A stretch of 64,000 nt of DNA, from positions 1 to 64,000 of the forward strand of contig URDM01000001.1 in the NCBI GenBank assembly GCA_900546575.1. The letters run 5' to 3'. The first letter of the stretch is position 1. Each line of letters opens with the position of its first letter. Shown one piece after another: positions 24,304 through 32,761 of the stretch. This DNA is from an uncultured Prevotella sp. (lineage in GTDB: Bacteria > Bacteroidota > Bacteroidia > Bacteroidales > Bacteroidaceae). The position numbers and the translations under genes are program-made. The notes below the pieces were generated by a model that made no database searches, had not been told where the DNA came from, and saw nothing but the letters and a program-made list of their open reading frames with translations.

Positions 24304-26379
24304 ATGAAAAAATTGATGTCTGTTGCCATGTTGCTCTTTGTGACGATACTGTGCAATGCACAGATGGCAAACCCTGTGAAGTTCACAGCTCATCTTAAGA
24401 CTAACGGCACAGCCGAAGCCGAGATCGTGTTCTCCGGAAAAATCGAAAGCGGATGGCACGTGTATTCAACCAATCTTGGCAACGACGGCCCCACCGAGGC
24501 TACCATCCACTTCGACAAGAAGGACGGTATAGAGCTCGTAGGCAAGCTGACGCCACGCGGACACGAGATTTCGAGAATGGACGACATGTTCGGAATGGTG
24601 CTGCGCTACTTTGAGAACTCAGCACAGTTTGTACAGAAGATCAAGTTCACCAAGCCCGAGCACAACATCAAGTGCTACCTGGAGTACGGCGCATGCAACG
24701 ACCAGTCGTGCATGCCACCGTCTACTGTAGACTTCGCCAATAAGGGAAAATCGCCCGCAGTAGACGCTGCTGCAGCCAAAGCAGAGGCTAAGGCCGACGC
24801 CAATGCAGAAGCAAAGGAGGGTGATGCAGCCCTTGCAGACGCTACACTGGACCCTGCTGCTGCCCAAGAGGCCTTAGCCGACAGCGCCAACGCTGCCGCT
24901 GACTCGGCTGCTGTGGCTGCCGTAGCCAACATGGACAAGTCAGAGCTGCAGAAGCTCTGGACACCGGTGGTGAAGCAGCTCGAAAAGTTTGACAAGCCAA
25001 TGAACAATTCATTGCTCTATATCTTCTTCGCCGGACTGCTCGGCGGACTCCTCGCACTCTTCACTCCGTGCGTCTGGCCTATCATTCCGATGACCGTGAG
25101 CTTCTTCCTGAAGCGCAACAAGGAGCGCCGCAAGGCCATACGCGAGGCCATCACCTACGGTGTGAGCATCGTGGTAATATACGTAGCACTGGGATTGATT
25201 GTATCGCTGCTGTTCGGAGCAAGCGCACTCAATGCGCTGTCTACCAACGCTATATTCAACATCCTGTTCTGCCTGCTGCTGGTAGTGTTCGCCGCATCGT
25301 TCTTCGGAGCGTTCGAGATAACGCTGCCGTCATCGTGGAGCAACAAGATCGACCAGAAGTCGGACGAGACAAGCGGCTTCATCAGCATCTTCCTCATGGC
25401 GTTCACACTGTCGCTCGTGAGCTTCTCGTGCACCGGACCTATCATCGGATTCCTCCTTGTAGCCGTTTCTTCATCGGGCGACATCGTAGCTCCAACCATC
25501 GGTATGCTCGGTTTCGCAGTGGCTCTGGCTGTTCCGTTCGCACTGTTTGCCATGTTCCCCACACTGCTCAAGTCGGCTCCTAAGTCGGGCGGTTGGATGA
25601 ACGTGTTGAAGGTAGTGCTCGGCTTCATCGAGCTGGCGTTCGCCCTGAAGTTCCTCTCGGTAGCCGACTTGGCTTACGGATGGCACATCCTCGACCGTGA
25701 GGCATTCCTCGCATTGTGGATTATCATCTTCGGTCTGTTGGGTCTGTATCTGCTCGGCATGTTCAACTTCCCGCACGACGACGAAGGCCGTCGCACCAAT
25801 GTGCCGCAGTTCTTCCTTGCCCTGCTCTCGCTGTCGTTCGCTATGTATATGGTTCCGGGCCTCTGGGGCGCTCCGCTCAAGGCTGTCAGCGCATTCGCTC
25901 CGCCTATGAACACCCAGGACTTCAACCTCTACAAGAACGAGGTACACCCGCGCTTCAAGGACTTTGAGGCAGGTATGGCTGCCGCACGACTCGAAGGCAA
26001 GCCCGTAATGGTAGACTTCACCGGATTCGGATGCGTAAACTGCCGCAAGATGGAGGCCGCTGTATGGACCGACTCTAAGGTGGCTGACATGCTCAACCAG
26101 AAGTATGTGCTCATCTCATTGTACGTTGACGACAAGACTCCGCTGCCCGAGCCAATGACAGTGACCGATACTGACGGCACACAGCGCACCCTGCGCACCA
26201 TAGGCGACAAGTGGAGCTATCTGCAGCGTTACAAGTTCGGCTCGAACACACAGCCTATGTACGTACTTATCGACAACGACGGTATGCCTCTGACGGGCAG
26301 CCGCTCGTACGACGAGGACATCAACGAATACATGAAGTTCCTGCAGACTGGATTGGATAATTACAATAATAAGAAATAA
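24304..26379 (+). CDS. dsbD: Thiol:disulfide interchange protein DsbD
   Basis: A 691-residue protein that moves reducing power from cytoplasmic thioredoxin to envelope proteins. The order is a signal peptide (about 1-20), a periplasmic beta domain (about 25-145, with ACNDQSCMPP), an unusually Ala-rich linker (about 150-215), then eight or so membrane segments with the paired cysteines C256 (FTPCVWPIIP) and C376 (SCTGPIIGF). The C-terminal thioredoxin-like domain has GFGCVNCRK (C577, C580). All redox cysteines are present. The start at 24304 (MKKLMSVAM) is preferred over 24295 because it gives the cleaner signal peptide. Confidence 0.92.
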   Translation: MKKLMSVAMLLFVTILCNAQMANPVKFTAHLKTNGTAEAEIVFSGKIESGWHVYSTNLGNDGPTEATIHFDKKDGIELVGKLTPRGHEISRMDDMFGMVLRYFENSAQFVQKIKFTKPEHNIKCYLEYGACNDQSCMPPSTVDFANKGKSPAVDAAAAKAEAKADANAEAKEGDAALADATLDPAAAQEALADSANAAADSAAVAAVANMDKSELQKLWTPVVKQLEKFDKPMNNSLLYIFFAGLLGGLLALFTPCVWPIIPMTVSFFLKRNKERRKAIREAITYGVSIVVIYVALGLIVSLLFGASALNALSTNAIFNILFCLLLVVFAASFFGAFEITLPSSWSNKIDQKSDETSGFISIFLMAFTLSLVSFSCTGPIIGFLLVAVSSSGDIVAPTIGMLGFAVALAVPFALFAMFPTLLKSAPKSGGWMNVLKVVLGFIELAFALKFLSVADLAYGWHILDREAFLALWIIIFGLLGLYLLGMFNFPHDDEGRRTNVPQFFLALLSLSFAMYMVPGLWGAPLKAVSAFAPPMNTQDFNLYKNEVHPRFKDFEAGMAAARLEGKPVMVDFTGFGCVNCRKMEAAVWTDSKVADMLNQKYVLISLYVDDKTPLPEPMTVTDTDGTQRTLRTIGDKWSYLQRYKFGSNTQPMYVLIDNDGMPLTGSRSYDEDINEYMKFLQTGLDNYNNKK

Positions 26380-26391
26380 ACATTAAATAAG

Positions 26392-26434
26392 AAGCCCTTC
26401 CCCCTACCCCTCCACAGGGTCGGGAGTGGGGCTT
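26392..26434. repeat. Diverged GC-rich palindromic repeat between dsbD and the desulfidase-like gene
   Basis: AAGCCCTTCCCCCTACCCCT ... GGTCGGGAGTGGGGCTT is a degraded member of the family at 9498 and 13187, here in the inverse orientation. It lies 12 bases after the dsbD stop and 15 bases before the next start. Confidence 0.65.
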
Positions 26435-26449
26435 CAAGTCTATACTACT

Positions 26450-27739
26450 ATGCTCGAAAAACAAATACGCGAACAGATTATATCGCTCATCAACCGCGAA
26501 GTGGTGCCAGCAGTAGGCTGCACCGAACCTATGTGTGTATCGCTGTGTGTGGCCAAGGCTACCGAAACACTGGGCTGCCGACCCGAAAAGATTACAGCGT
26601 TGCTGTCTGCCAATATCCTCAAGAACGCAATGGGAGTGGGCATACCGGGCACAGGTATGATCGGACTGCCTATTGCTATAGCATTGGGAGCACTTGTGGG
26701 CAAGTCGGAATATCAGCTTGAGGTAATCAAGGATCTGACACGCGAAACACTCGAAGAGGGCAAGCAATACGTCAGCGAAGACCATATTGACATAAAGCTG
26801 AAGCAGGGCATCACCGAGAAACTGTATGTGGAGATACGCTGCGAGGCACAGGGACACGAGGCAACAGCCATCATCGCACATTCGCATACTAATATAGTAT
26901 ATGTAGAACGCGACGGAAACGCCATTCTCGACCGCCGCACTCCGCAGGCTGGAGCAGCCGAACAGAAGGACATCCAGCTCAACATGCGCATGGTGTACGA
27001 CTTCGCTATGACCACTCCCGAGGAGGAGATAAGCTTCATACTGAAGACCCGCGACTACAACATACGCGCTGCCGAGGAATCGAAGAAGGCCAACTACGGC
27101 CACTGTCTGGGCAAGACCATCGACCGCCCGTTGAGCCACGGCATCTTCGGCAACTCCATCTTCTCGCACATCATATCAAAGACAGCATCAGCTTGCGACG
27201 CACGTATGGGCGGCGCAATGATTCCGGTGATGAGCAATTCGGGTTCGGGCAACCAGGGCATCTGCGCCACCAATCCCGTGGCTGTGTATGCCGTGGAGAA
27301 CGAAAACACCGAAGAGGAGCTGATACGCGCGCTCACCTTGAGCCACCTTACAGCCATATACATCAAGCAAAATCTTGGCAAACTGTCGGCATTGTGCGGC
27401 TGCGTAGTGGCAAGCATCGGTTCAAGCTGCGGCATAACCTATCTCATGGGCGGCGACTACACACACATCTGCCACTCGGTGAAGAACATGATAGCCAACA
27501 TCACGGGCATGATATGCGACGGAGCCAAGCCAAGCTGCTCGCTGAAAATTTCGTCGGGAGTGTCTACAGCACTTCTGTCGGCTCTGCTCTCGATGGAGGG
27601 CAAGTGCGTAAGTTCGGTTGAAGGCATCATCGACGACGACGTAGACCGCTCAATACGCAACCTGACAAGCATCGGTGCCGAGGCCATGAACCAGACCGAC
27701 GCAATGGTTCTCGACATCATGACTCATAAGAGTTGCTAA
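26450..27739 (+). CDS. L-cysteine desulfidase / serine dehydratase alpha-like protein (UPF0597, CyuA type)
   Basis: A 429-residue protein of the SDH-alpha-like family. Conserved cysteine motifs that could hold an iron-sulfur cluster are PAVGCTEPMC near the N-terminus, CGCVVASIGSSCGI, and CDGAKPSCSLK in the last quarter. SNSGSGNQGI matches the family core. Homologues release sulfide, ammonia and pyruvate from L-cysteine, or are annotated as L-serine ammonia-lyase alpha-like; the substrate here is inferred. The start at 26450 is preferred over the GTG at 26426, which lies inside a repeat. Confidence 0.85.
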   Translation: MLEKQIREQIISLINREVVPAVGCTEPMCVSLCVAKATETLGCRPEKITALLSANILKNAMGVGIPGTGMIGLPIAIALGALVGKSEYQLEVIKDLTRETLEEGKQYVSEDHIDIKLKQGITEKLYVEIRCEAQGHEATAIIAHSHTNIVYVERDGNAILDRRTPQAGAAEQKDIQLNMRMVYDFAMTTPEEEISFILKTRDYNIRAAEESKKANYGHCLGKTIDRPLSHGIFGNSIFSHIISKTASACDARMGGAMIPVMSNSGSGNQGICATNPVAVYAVENENTEEELIRALTLSHLTAIYIKQNLGKLSALCGCVVASIGSSCGITYLMGGDYTHICHSVKNMIANITGMICDGAKPSCSLKISSGVSTALLSALLSMEGKCVSSVEGIIDDDVDRSIRNLTSIGAEAMNQTDAMVLDIMTHKSC

Positions 27740-27761
27740 GAACATACAACAATAACGAACA

Positions 27762-29099
27762 ATGAACTGGCAACAACTCATATCCAACAAACGTCTGGGG
27801 CAGGAAGTAAGGCATCCCGAACGCCATGACGACCGGTCGGAGTTCAAGCGCGACTACGACCGTCTCATCTTCTCAGCCCCATTCAGACGCATGCAAAACA
27901 AGACGCAGGTGTTCCCGCTGCCGGGCAGCGTCTTCGTACACAACCGCCTCACACACTCGCTTGAGGTGGCAAGTGTGGGCATGTCGCTGGGCAATGACGT
28001 GGCACGTGAGTTGAAGCTAAGGCATCCCGAACTGACGGGAACGCTGTTTGAGGAGATTGGCACCATCGTGAGCACAGCTTGTCTGGCTCACGACATGGGC
28101 AATCCTCCCTTCGGACACTCAGGCGAAAAAGCCATACAGGCATTCTTCCGCGAGGGCAAGGGCATGGAACTGAAACCGAAGATGAGCCCCGAATTATGGG
28201 ACAACCTCATACACTTCGAGGGCAACGCCAACGCCTTCCGACTGCTGGCACACCGCTTTCACGGCCGACGTGAGGGCGGATTTGTCATGACATACGCCAC
28301 ACTTGCCTCCATAGTGAAGTATCCCTACTCCAGCATGGCAGCCGGCAAGAAGGGCAAGTTCGGATTCTTCTGCTTTGAGGAGCATTATTACCGACGCATA
28401 GCCGACGAACTGGGCATACGCCGACTGTCTGCCGACGGCGAGCCGCTACGCTATGCACGCCATCCGCTGGTGTACCTCGTAGAGGCTGCCGACGACATCT
28501 GCTATGAGATAATGGACATTGAGGATGCGCACAAGTTGCGTATCCTGTCGTTTGACGAGACCATGCAGCTGCTGCTGGGATTCTTTGACAATTGCCAAAG
28601 AGAGAAAATACTGAAACGCATAGACGAAGAGGGTATCACCGACAATAACGAGAAGGTGGTGTATCTGCGTGCTTGCACCATTGGAAAACTTGAAAACGAG
28701 TGCGCACGGGCATTCGTCGAGCACGAGAGCGAGATACTCAACGGCACGCTCCAGGGATGCCTCATCGACCATATTACGCCCTCGGTACGCGACGCCTACC
28801 ATCATTGCTCCGAGCTGAGCGTACAGCGCATATACAATTCCAAGCCCGTTCTGGACGTGGAACTGTCAGGTTATAAGATTATGGAAACGCTCATGGACGC
28901 CCTGATTGAGGCTGCCGTGAGCCCTGAGAAGTTTCACTCGGAACAGCTGCGCAAGCGATTCAGCAACCAGTATGACATAAACAGTCCCGACTTCGAGACC
29001 CGCGTCATGGCTGTCATAGACTTCATATCGGGTATGACCGACGTGTTTGCGCTCGATATATACCAAAAAATACAAGGCATATCGCTGCCGATTGTGTAA
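27762..29099 (+). CDS. dgt: Deoxyguanosinetriphosphate triphosphohydrolase (dGTPase)
   Basis: A 445-residue HD-domain protein that splits dGTP to deoxyguanosine and triphosphate. The N-terminus has RSEFKRDYDRLIFSAPFRRM and TQVFPLPG ... NRLTHSLEVASVG. The HD metal pair is H110-D111 (CLAHDMGNPPFGHSGEKA), followed by YLVEAADDICYEIMDIEDA. The length matches the Bacteroidota type. It lies 22 bases after the desulfidase-like gene and converges on the acyltransferase genes across a heptad-repeat hairpin. Confidence 0.92.
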   Translation: MNWQQLISNKRLGQEVRHPERHDDRSEFKRDYDRLIFSAPFRRMQNKTQVFPLPGSVFVHNRLTHSLEVASVGMSLGNDVARELKLRHPELTGTLFEEIGTIVSTACLAHDMGNPPFGHSGEKAIQAFFREGKGMELKPKMSPELWDNLIHFEGNANAFRLLAHRFHGRREGGFVMTYATLASIVKYPYSSMAAGKKGKFGFFCFEEHYYRRIADELGIRRLSADGEPLRYARHPLVYLVEAADDICYEIMDIEDAHKLRILSFDETMQLLLGFFDNCQREKILKRIDEEGITDNNEKVVYLRACTIGKLENECARAFVEHESEILNGTLQGCLIDHITPSVRDAYHHCSELSVQRIYNSKPVLDVELSGYKIMETLMDALIEAAVSPEKFHSEQLRKRFSNQYDINSPDFETRVMAVIDFISGMTDVFALDIYQKIQGISLPIV

Positions 29100-29107
29100 T
29101 AAAAAAA

Positions 29108-29253
29108 TTGAGAGTTGAGAGTTAGAAAATTGAGAATTGAGAGTTGAGAATTGAAAGTTATGATTACCTTTGATAATCATGCAATGTTATGATGTCCGTT
29201 ATTGACAAAAACATATCATAACTCTCAACTTTCAATTCTCAATTCTCAACTTA
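29108..29253. repeat. Heptanucleotide-repeat hairpin between convergent genes
   Basis: The left arm (29108-29165) is built of TTGAGAG/TTGAGAA-type heptads, and the right arm (29215-29253) of their complements (CTCAACT, CTCAATT). The arms pair over about 40 bases around a 50-base centre. It lies between the stops of dgt and the glsB-like gene and would serve as a two-way terminator. Confidence 0.8.
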
Positions 29254-29261
29254 GAACAAAA

Positions 29262-30254
29262 CTACTTTTCGCGGTAGATTATATTGTTGGCTCCGCTTGT
29301 TATTTCAAGAGCCTCGGGGTGCTCTTTGATATACGAGTCGATATGACGAACGCGTTTGTTCTCGAGAATTTCGTCAACGGCAATGAGAATGCCTGTCTCC
29401 TCCACGTCGCCGAAGCCGTAGTTGATGGCTGTGCCGAAGAGTCTCATTGTAGGCGACAGAGACATATAGGCGTTGACAAGTGGCGGAATGTTGTAGCCAA
29501 GGGCACGTATCTCACGGTTGAGAATGAGATAGTCCTTCTTGAAATCGTCTTCGCAGAACAGCTTGGCAAGTTCTTCTTCGGGTGTTTCAATCTTCAGCGG
29601 CTTAAGCGGAATGATGAGATTGTCCTTGTCGTCGAAGTGCTTCTTGAGGAAATAGAGTATCATGTCGCGTCCACGACGGATGTACGACGGATACATTGTC
29701 ATCTTGCCGAAGAAGTACTTTACGTTGGGCTTGATGACGGTAAGGGCACCCAGACCGTCCCAAAGGTTGTCGAGTGCAAACAGACTCTTGGCTCCGCGGC
29801 GTGTGCTCTGATACTCCAGAGTGACAAACGAGCGTCCGAGCTCTACCGTGTAGGGCATGTAGTCCTTGAGAAACTTGTCGGAGAAGTGGAACATATGGCT
29901 CGTGGCAAGCAGCGGTTGACCGTCGGGACCAAGTTCCCAGTCCGATCCGAGCAGATAACGGTAGCCTCCGATTATCTCCTCTGCTTCCGGATTCCACACG
30001 ATAAGTTGTTTATAGCAGTTGTCGCACGTGTCAAACTCGTCGATATCCAACGGTTTGCCGGTACCGCCTCCCGCCTCGCGGAACGCAATCTCGCGCAATC
30101 GTCCTATCTCACGCATTACGTTAGGGGCGTTGTGGGCAGTAATGACATAAATTTCGTTGTGGCTCTTGTTGGTCATACGGAGCTGTCGCTCAGGAGTGAG
30201 TTCGCTCTTGAGCAGTTCCTTGCTTACTGGTGCTATTATTGGCTCTTCCTTCAT
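29262..30254 (-). CDS. glsB: GNAT-like N-acyltransferase, glycine-lipid biosynthesis GlsB type
   Basis: A 330-residue acyltransferase of the OlsB/'hemolysin-like' GNAT group, with REIGRLREIAFREAGGGTG, DIDEFDTCDNCYKQLIVW and IIGGYRYLLG. In Bacteroides, the paired genes glsB and glsA make N-acyl and then O-acyl glycine lipids; the pairing here with an O-acyltransferase gene supports that role. The C-terminus has the extended segment common in Bacteroidota. It is the second gene of the minus-strand pair, 75 bases after the partner. The alternative is an ornithine-lipid acyltransferase. Confidence 0.75.
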   Translation of the reverse strand: MKEEPIIAPVSKELLKSELTPERQLRMTNKSHNEIYVITAHNAPNVMREIGRLREIAFREAGGGTGKPLDIDEFDTCDNCYKQLIVWNPEAEEIIGGYRYLLGSDWELGPDGQPLLATSHMFHFSDKFLKDYMPYTVELGRSFVTLEYQSTRRGAKSLFALDNLWDGLGALTVIKPNVKYFFGKMTMYPSYIRRGRDMILYFLKKHFDDKDNLIIPLKPLKIETPEEELAKLFCEDDFKKDYLILNREIRALGYNIPPLVNAYMSLSPTMRLFGTAINYGFGDVEETGILIAVDEILENKRVRHIDSYIKEHPEALEITSGANNIIYREK

Positions 30255-30329
30255 TGTCTTCTACAATAATATCTTACAGACCGTATCGGTCGTATTTATC
30301 CTTTTTACTCTTTTACTTTTTTTACTCTT

Positions 30330-31175
30330 TTACTTTTTACCTTTTCCCGGCAGTTCATACACAATATCCTCAACGTACCGTGCCCATTCGGCAGGCTTTC
30401 GGGAACGGTCGAAGGTCTGCCATGGTATGGGCTTGCCTATGTGTATGGTGAAGTGCTTGCCAACATTGCGATACATCTCGTCGACAAGGAATATCATGGC
30501 GAGATTAAACGGCAGGAAGCGGTCGCTGAAGTTGGCTATGCGATAGAAGCGATTGGAGTTCTGTCCGCTGAAATGTATTGGAACTACGTCGCGCTGGCAC
30601 TCCACGCTCTTCACGATGAATGTCTTCTTCCAATCGATATCGTGTATAGTTCCGTCCTTCTGACGGCGGCTGTTGAGTCCGGCTGGGAACATCAGCATGT
30701 GATTGTCGCTCTTGAATCCCGCCTCAACCATACGCGGAAAGTCGCGTCCGTTGCGTCCTGTCTTGTTGATACCGATACATACGGGTGCCAGTCCGGGCAG
30801 ATTCATGAGCAAGTCGTTGACAAGATAGCGGAAGCGTCCGTCATAATGGCGGCCTATGATGGAGCCGAGCGCCACGCCATCCTGTCCTCCGAGCGGATGG
30901 TTTGAGACGAACGTGTACAGCCTGCCGTCGTCCTTGGGCGGTAGGTTCTCCTTGCCTACTATCTCAATGTCCATCTTGAGATAGCGCACGCATTCCTCAA
31001 GCCACTCCACGCCCTGCATGTCGCGGGTCTTCCAGATGAATGCGTTGACCTGATCCTGGTGAATGATACGCTTCAGCCAGTTGGTAAGCAGCGAAGGTAC
31101 AAAGCGTGCTTTGCTGCCCATCTTGCTGCTGAGAATTCTGTCAATGTCGATTGTATGTTCCGAAATCTCGTTCAT
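30330..31175 (-). CDS. glsA: PlsC-like O-acyltransferase, glycine-lipid biosynthesis GlsA type
   Basis: A 281-residue 1-acyl-glycerol-3-phosphate acyltransferase-like protein. The catalytic motif HPLGGQD (HxxxxD) is in YTFVSNHPLGGQDGVALG, and the substrate motif is MLMFPAGLNSRR. It is the first gene of the pair with the GNAT acyltransferase. By analogy with Bacteroides it would add the second acyl chain to an N-acyl glycine. The adjacent dcw cluster is divergent. A possible -7 element (TATTTTTG, minus strand) lies at 31201-31208. Confidence 0.75.
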   Translation of the reverse strand: MNEISEHTIDIDRILSSKMGSKARFVPSLLTNWLKRIIHQDQVNAFIWKTRDMQGVEWLEECVRYLKMDIEIVGKENLPPKDDGRLYTFVSNHPLGGQDGVALGSIIGRHYDGRFRYLVNDLLMNLPGLAPVCIGINKTGRNGRDFPRMVEAGFKSDNHMLMFPAGLNSRRQKDGTIHDIDWKKTFIVKSVECQRDVVPIHFSGQNSNRFYRIANFSDRFLPFNLAMIFLVDEMYRNVGKHFTIHIGKPIPWQTFDRSRKPAEWARYVEDIVYELPGKGKK

Positions 31176-31333
31176 TTTGTCATAAAATACTAATCAGCTG
31201 CAAAAATAACATATCTTTTTCAGATACGCTCATTTTAATATAAGAAATGTGGCGATTTAATAAAAATGACACCTAAATGTAGACTCATTCGGGGATTTTT
31301 GTGTAACTTTACACCCCAAATACGCATAAAGTA

Positions 31334-32284
31334 ATGTACACAGATACTTCCAAAGATATACAAACCATAACAACGGCGCAGGGCTATCATGTACCTGTTC
31401 TGCTCGACGAGAGCGTGAGCGGGCTTGACATCAAGCCCGGCGGCATATACGTAGACGTGACATTCGGTGGTGGCGGACACTCGCGCGAGATACTGCGCCG
31501 ACTGCCAGAGGGCGCCCATCTGTACAGCTTCGACCAGGATGCCGATGCCGAACGCAACATAGGCGACCCGAACGAGAAGTTCACATTCGTACGCAGCAAC
31601 TTCCGCTATCTGAAAAACTGGATGCGCTACTATGGTGTTGACCACATAGACGGCCTGCTGGCAGACCTCGGGGTGTCGTCGCACCACTTCGACGATGCCG
31701 AACGCGGATTCTCATTCAGATTTGACGCTCCGCTCGACATGCGCATGAACAAGCGCGCCGGACAGACGGCTGCCGACATACTCAACAACTACGACGAGGC
31801 ACGGCTTGCCGACATATTCTACATATACGGCGAGATGAAGAACTCGCGACGCATTGCCGCAGCCGTGGCAAATGCACGACAGACGGCAGCCATCAACACC
31901 ACAAGCGACTTTCTGACCGTAGTGGAGCCGATGTTCAAACGCGAACGCGAGAAGAAGGACATGGCACGACTGTTTCAGGCGCTACGCATAGAGGTAAACC
32001 ACGAAATGGACGCACTGCGCGAGATGCTTGCTGCTGCCACCGAACTGCTCGCCCCCGGCGGACGTCTGTCAGTAATCACATACCACTCGCTCGAAGACCG
32101 CATCGTAAAGAACGTCATGAAGGCGGGCAATCCGGAAGGAAAGGTAGAGCAGGACTTCTTCGGACGCACCAACACACCATACCGCATGGTGGAGAAACTC
32201 ATTATCCCCTCGGACGAGGAACAACAATCCAACCCCCGCAGCCGTAGCGCCAAACTGCGCATAGCCGAGCGTAAGGGCGAATAG
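31334..32284 (+). CDS. rsmH: 16S rRNA m4C1402 methyltransferase RsmH
   Basis: A 316-residue AdoMet-dependent methyltransferase acting on the ribosomal small subunit. The motifs are VYVDVTFGGGGHSREILRR, YSFDQDADA, DGLLADLGVSSHHFDDAERG and FQALRIEVNHEMDALREML. It is the first gene of the dcw cluster. No mraZ precedes it: the 158-base gap to glsA is non-coding, with a near-consensus TAACTTTA at 31304. Confidence 0.95.
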   Translation: MYTDTSKDIQTITTAQGYHVPVLLDESVSGLDIKPGGIYVDVTFGGGGHSREILRRLPEGAHLYSFDQDADAERNIGDPNEKFTFVRSNFRYLKNWMRYYGVDHIDGLLADLGVSSHHFDDAERGFSFRFDAPLDMRMNKRAGQTAADILNNYDEARLADIFYIYGEMKNSRRIAAAVANARQTAAINTTSDFLTVVEPMFKREREKKDMARLFQALRIEVNHEMDALREMLAAATELLAPGGRLSVITYHSLEDRIVKNVMKAGNPEGKVEQDFFGRTNTPYRMVEKLIIPSDEEQQSNPRSRSAKLRIAERKGE

Positions 32285-32290
32285 CAAGCA

Positions 32291-32761
32291 ATGACTATGA
32301 ACAATGATGAAACCAACACGCAGACCAATACCGGCGAGGCATTAGATCAAGACAAGCAGAAAGAAGCCCCACAGTCGCTCAGAGCCATTATACGCGAGCA
32401 GACTACCGAGGACGAGATGCCGATGACCAAGAACATCACGCTGCGCAAAATACTCGGCGGCGACATTCTGAGCGCCGACATCATACGCAAGCAGATATGG
32501 CTGATACTGATTATAGTGCTGTTTATCGTGGTGTATATATCCAACCGATACAAGTGTCAGCAGGACCTTATACTCATCGACAACCTGACCGAGCAGCTTA
32601 AGGATGCCAAGTACAGAGCGTTGTCGAGCAGCAGCGACCTTACTCAACAGACACGCGAGAGCAAGGTGCTCGAAAAGCTGAAAGCCAGCAGCGACAGCAC
32701 GTTGCACATAGCAACACAGCCGCCATACATAATAAACGTGCCTAACACAGAACAGAGATGA
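32291..32761 (+). CDS. ftsL: FtsL-like cell-division protein
   Basis: A 156-residue bitopic protein. A cytoplasmic N-terminus (about 65 residues) is followed by one membrane helix (IWLILIIVLFIVVYIS) and a coiled-coil-like periplasmic part. Position between rsmH and ftsI and topology identify it, since FtsL sequences are poorly conserved. Its TGA stop overlaps the ATG of ftsI (ATGA at 32758-32761), which implies coupled translation. The N-terminal acidic/Gln-rich stretch is longer than in proteobacterial FtsL but usual for Bacteroidota. Confidence 0.82.
   Translation: MTMNNDETNTQTNTGEALDQDKQKEAPQSLRAIIREQTTEDEMPMTKNITLRKILGGDILSADIIRKQIWLILIIVLFIVVYISNRYKCQQDLILIDNLTEQLKDAKYRALSSSSDLTQQTRESKVLEKLKASSDSTLHIATQPPYIINVPNTEQR

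Noticed and set aside
29202..30269. Long open frame (355 codons) on the + strand opposite the glsB-like gene
   Set aside because: It is an antisense shadow. The minus-strand protein has clear family motifs, and the + frame has none.
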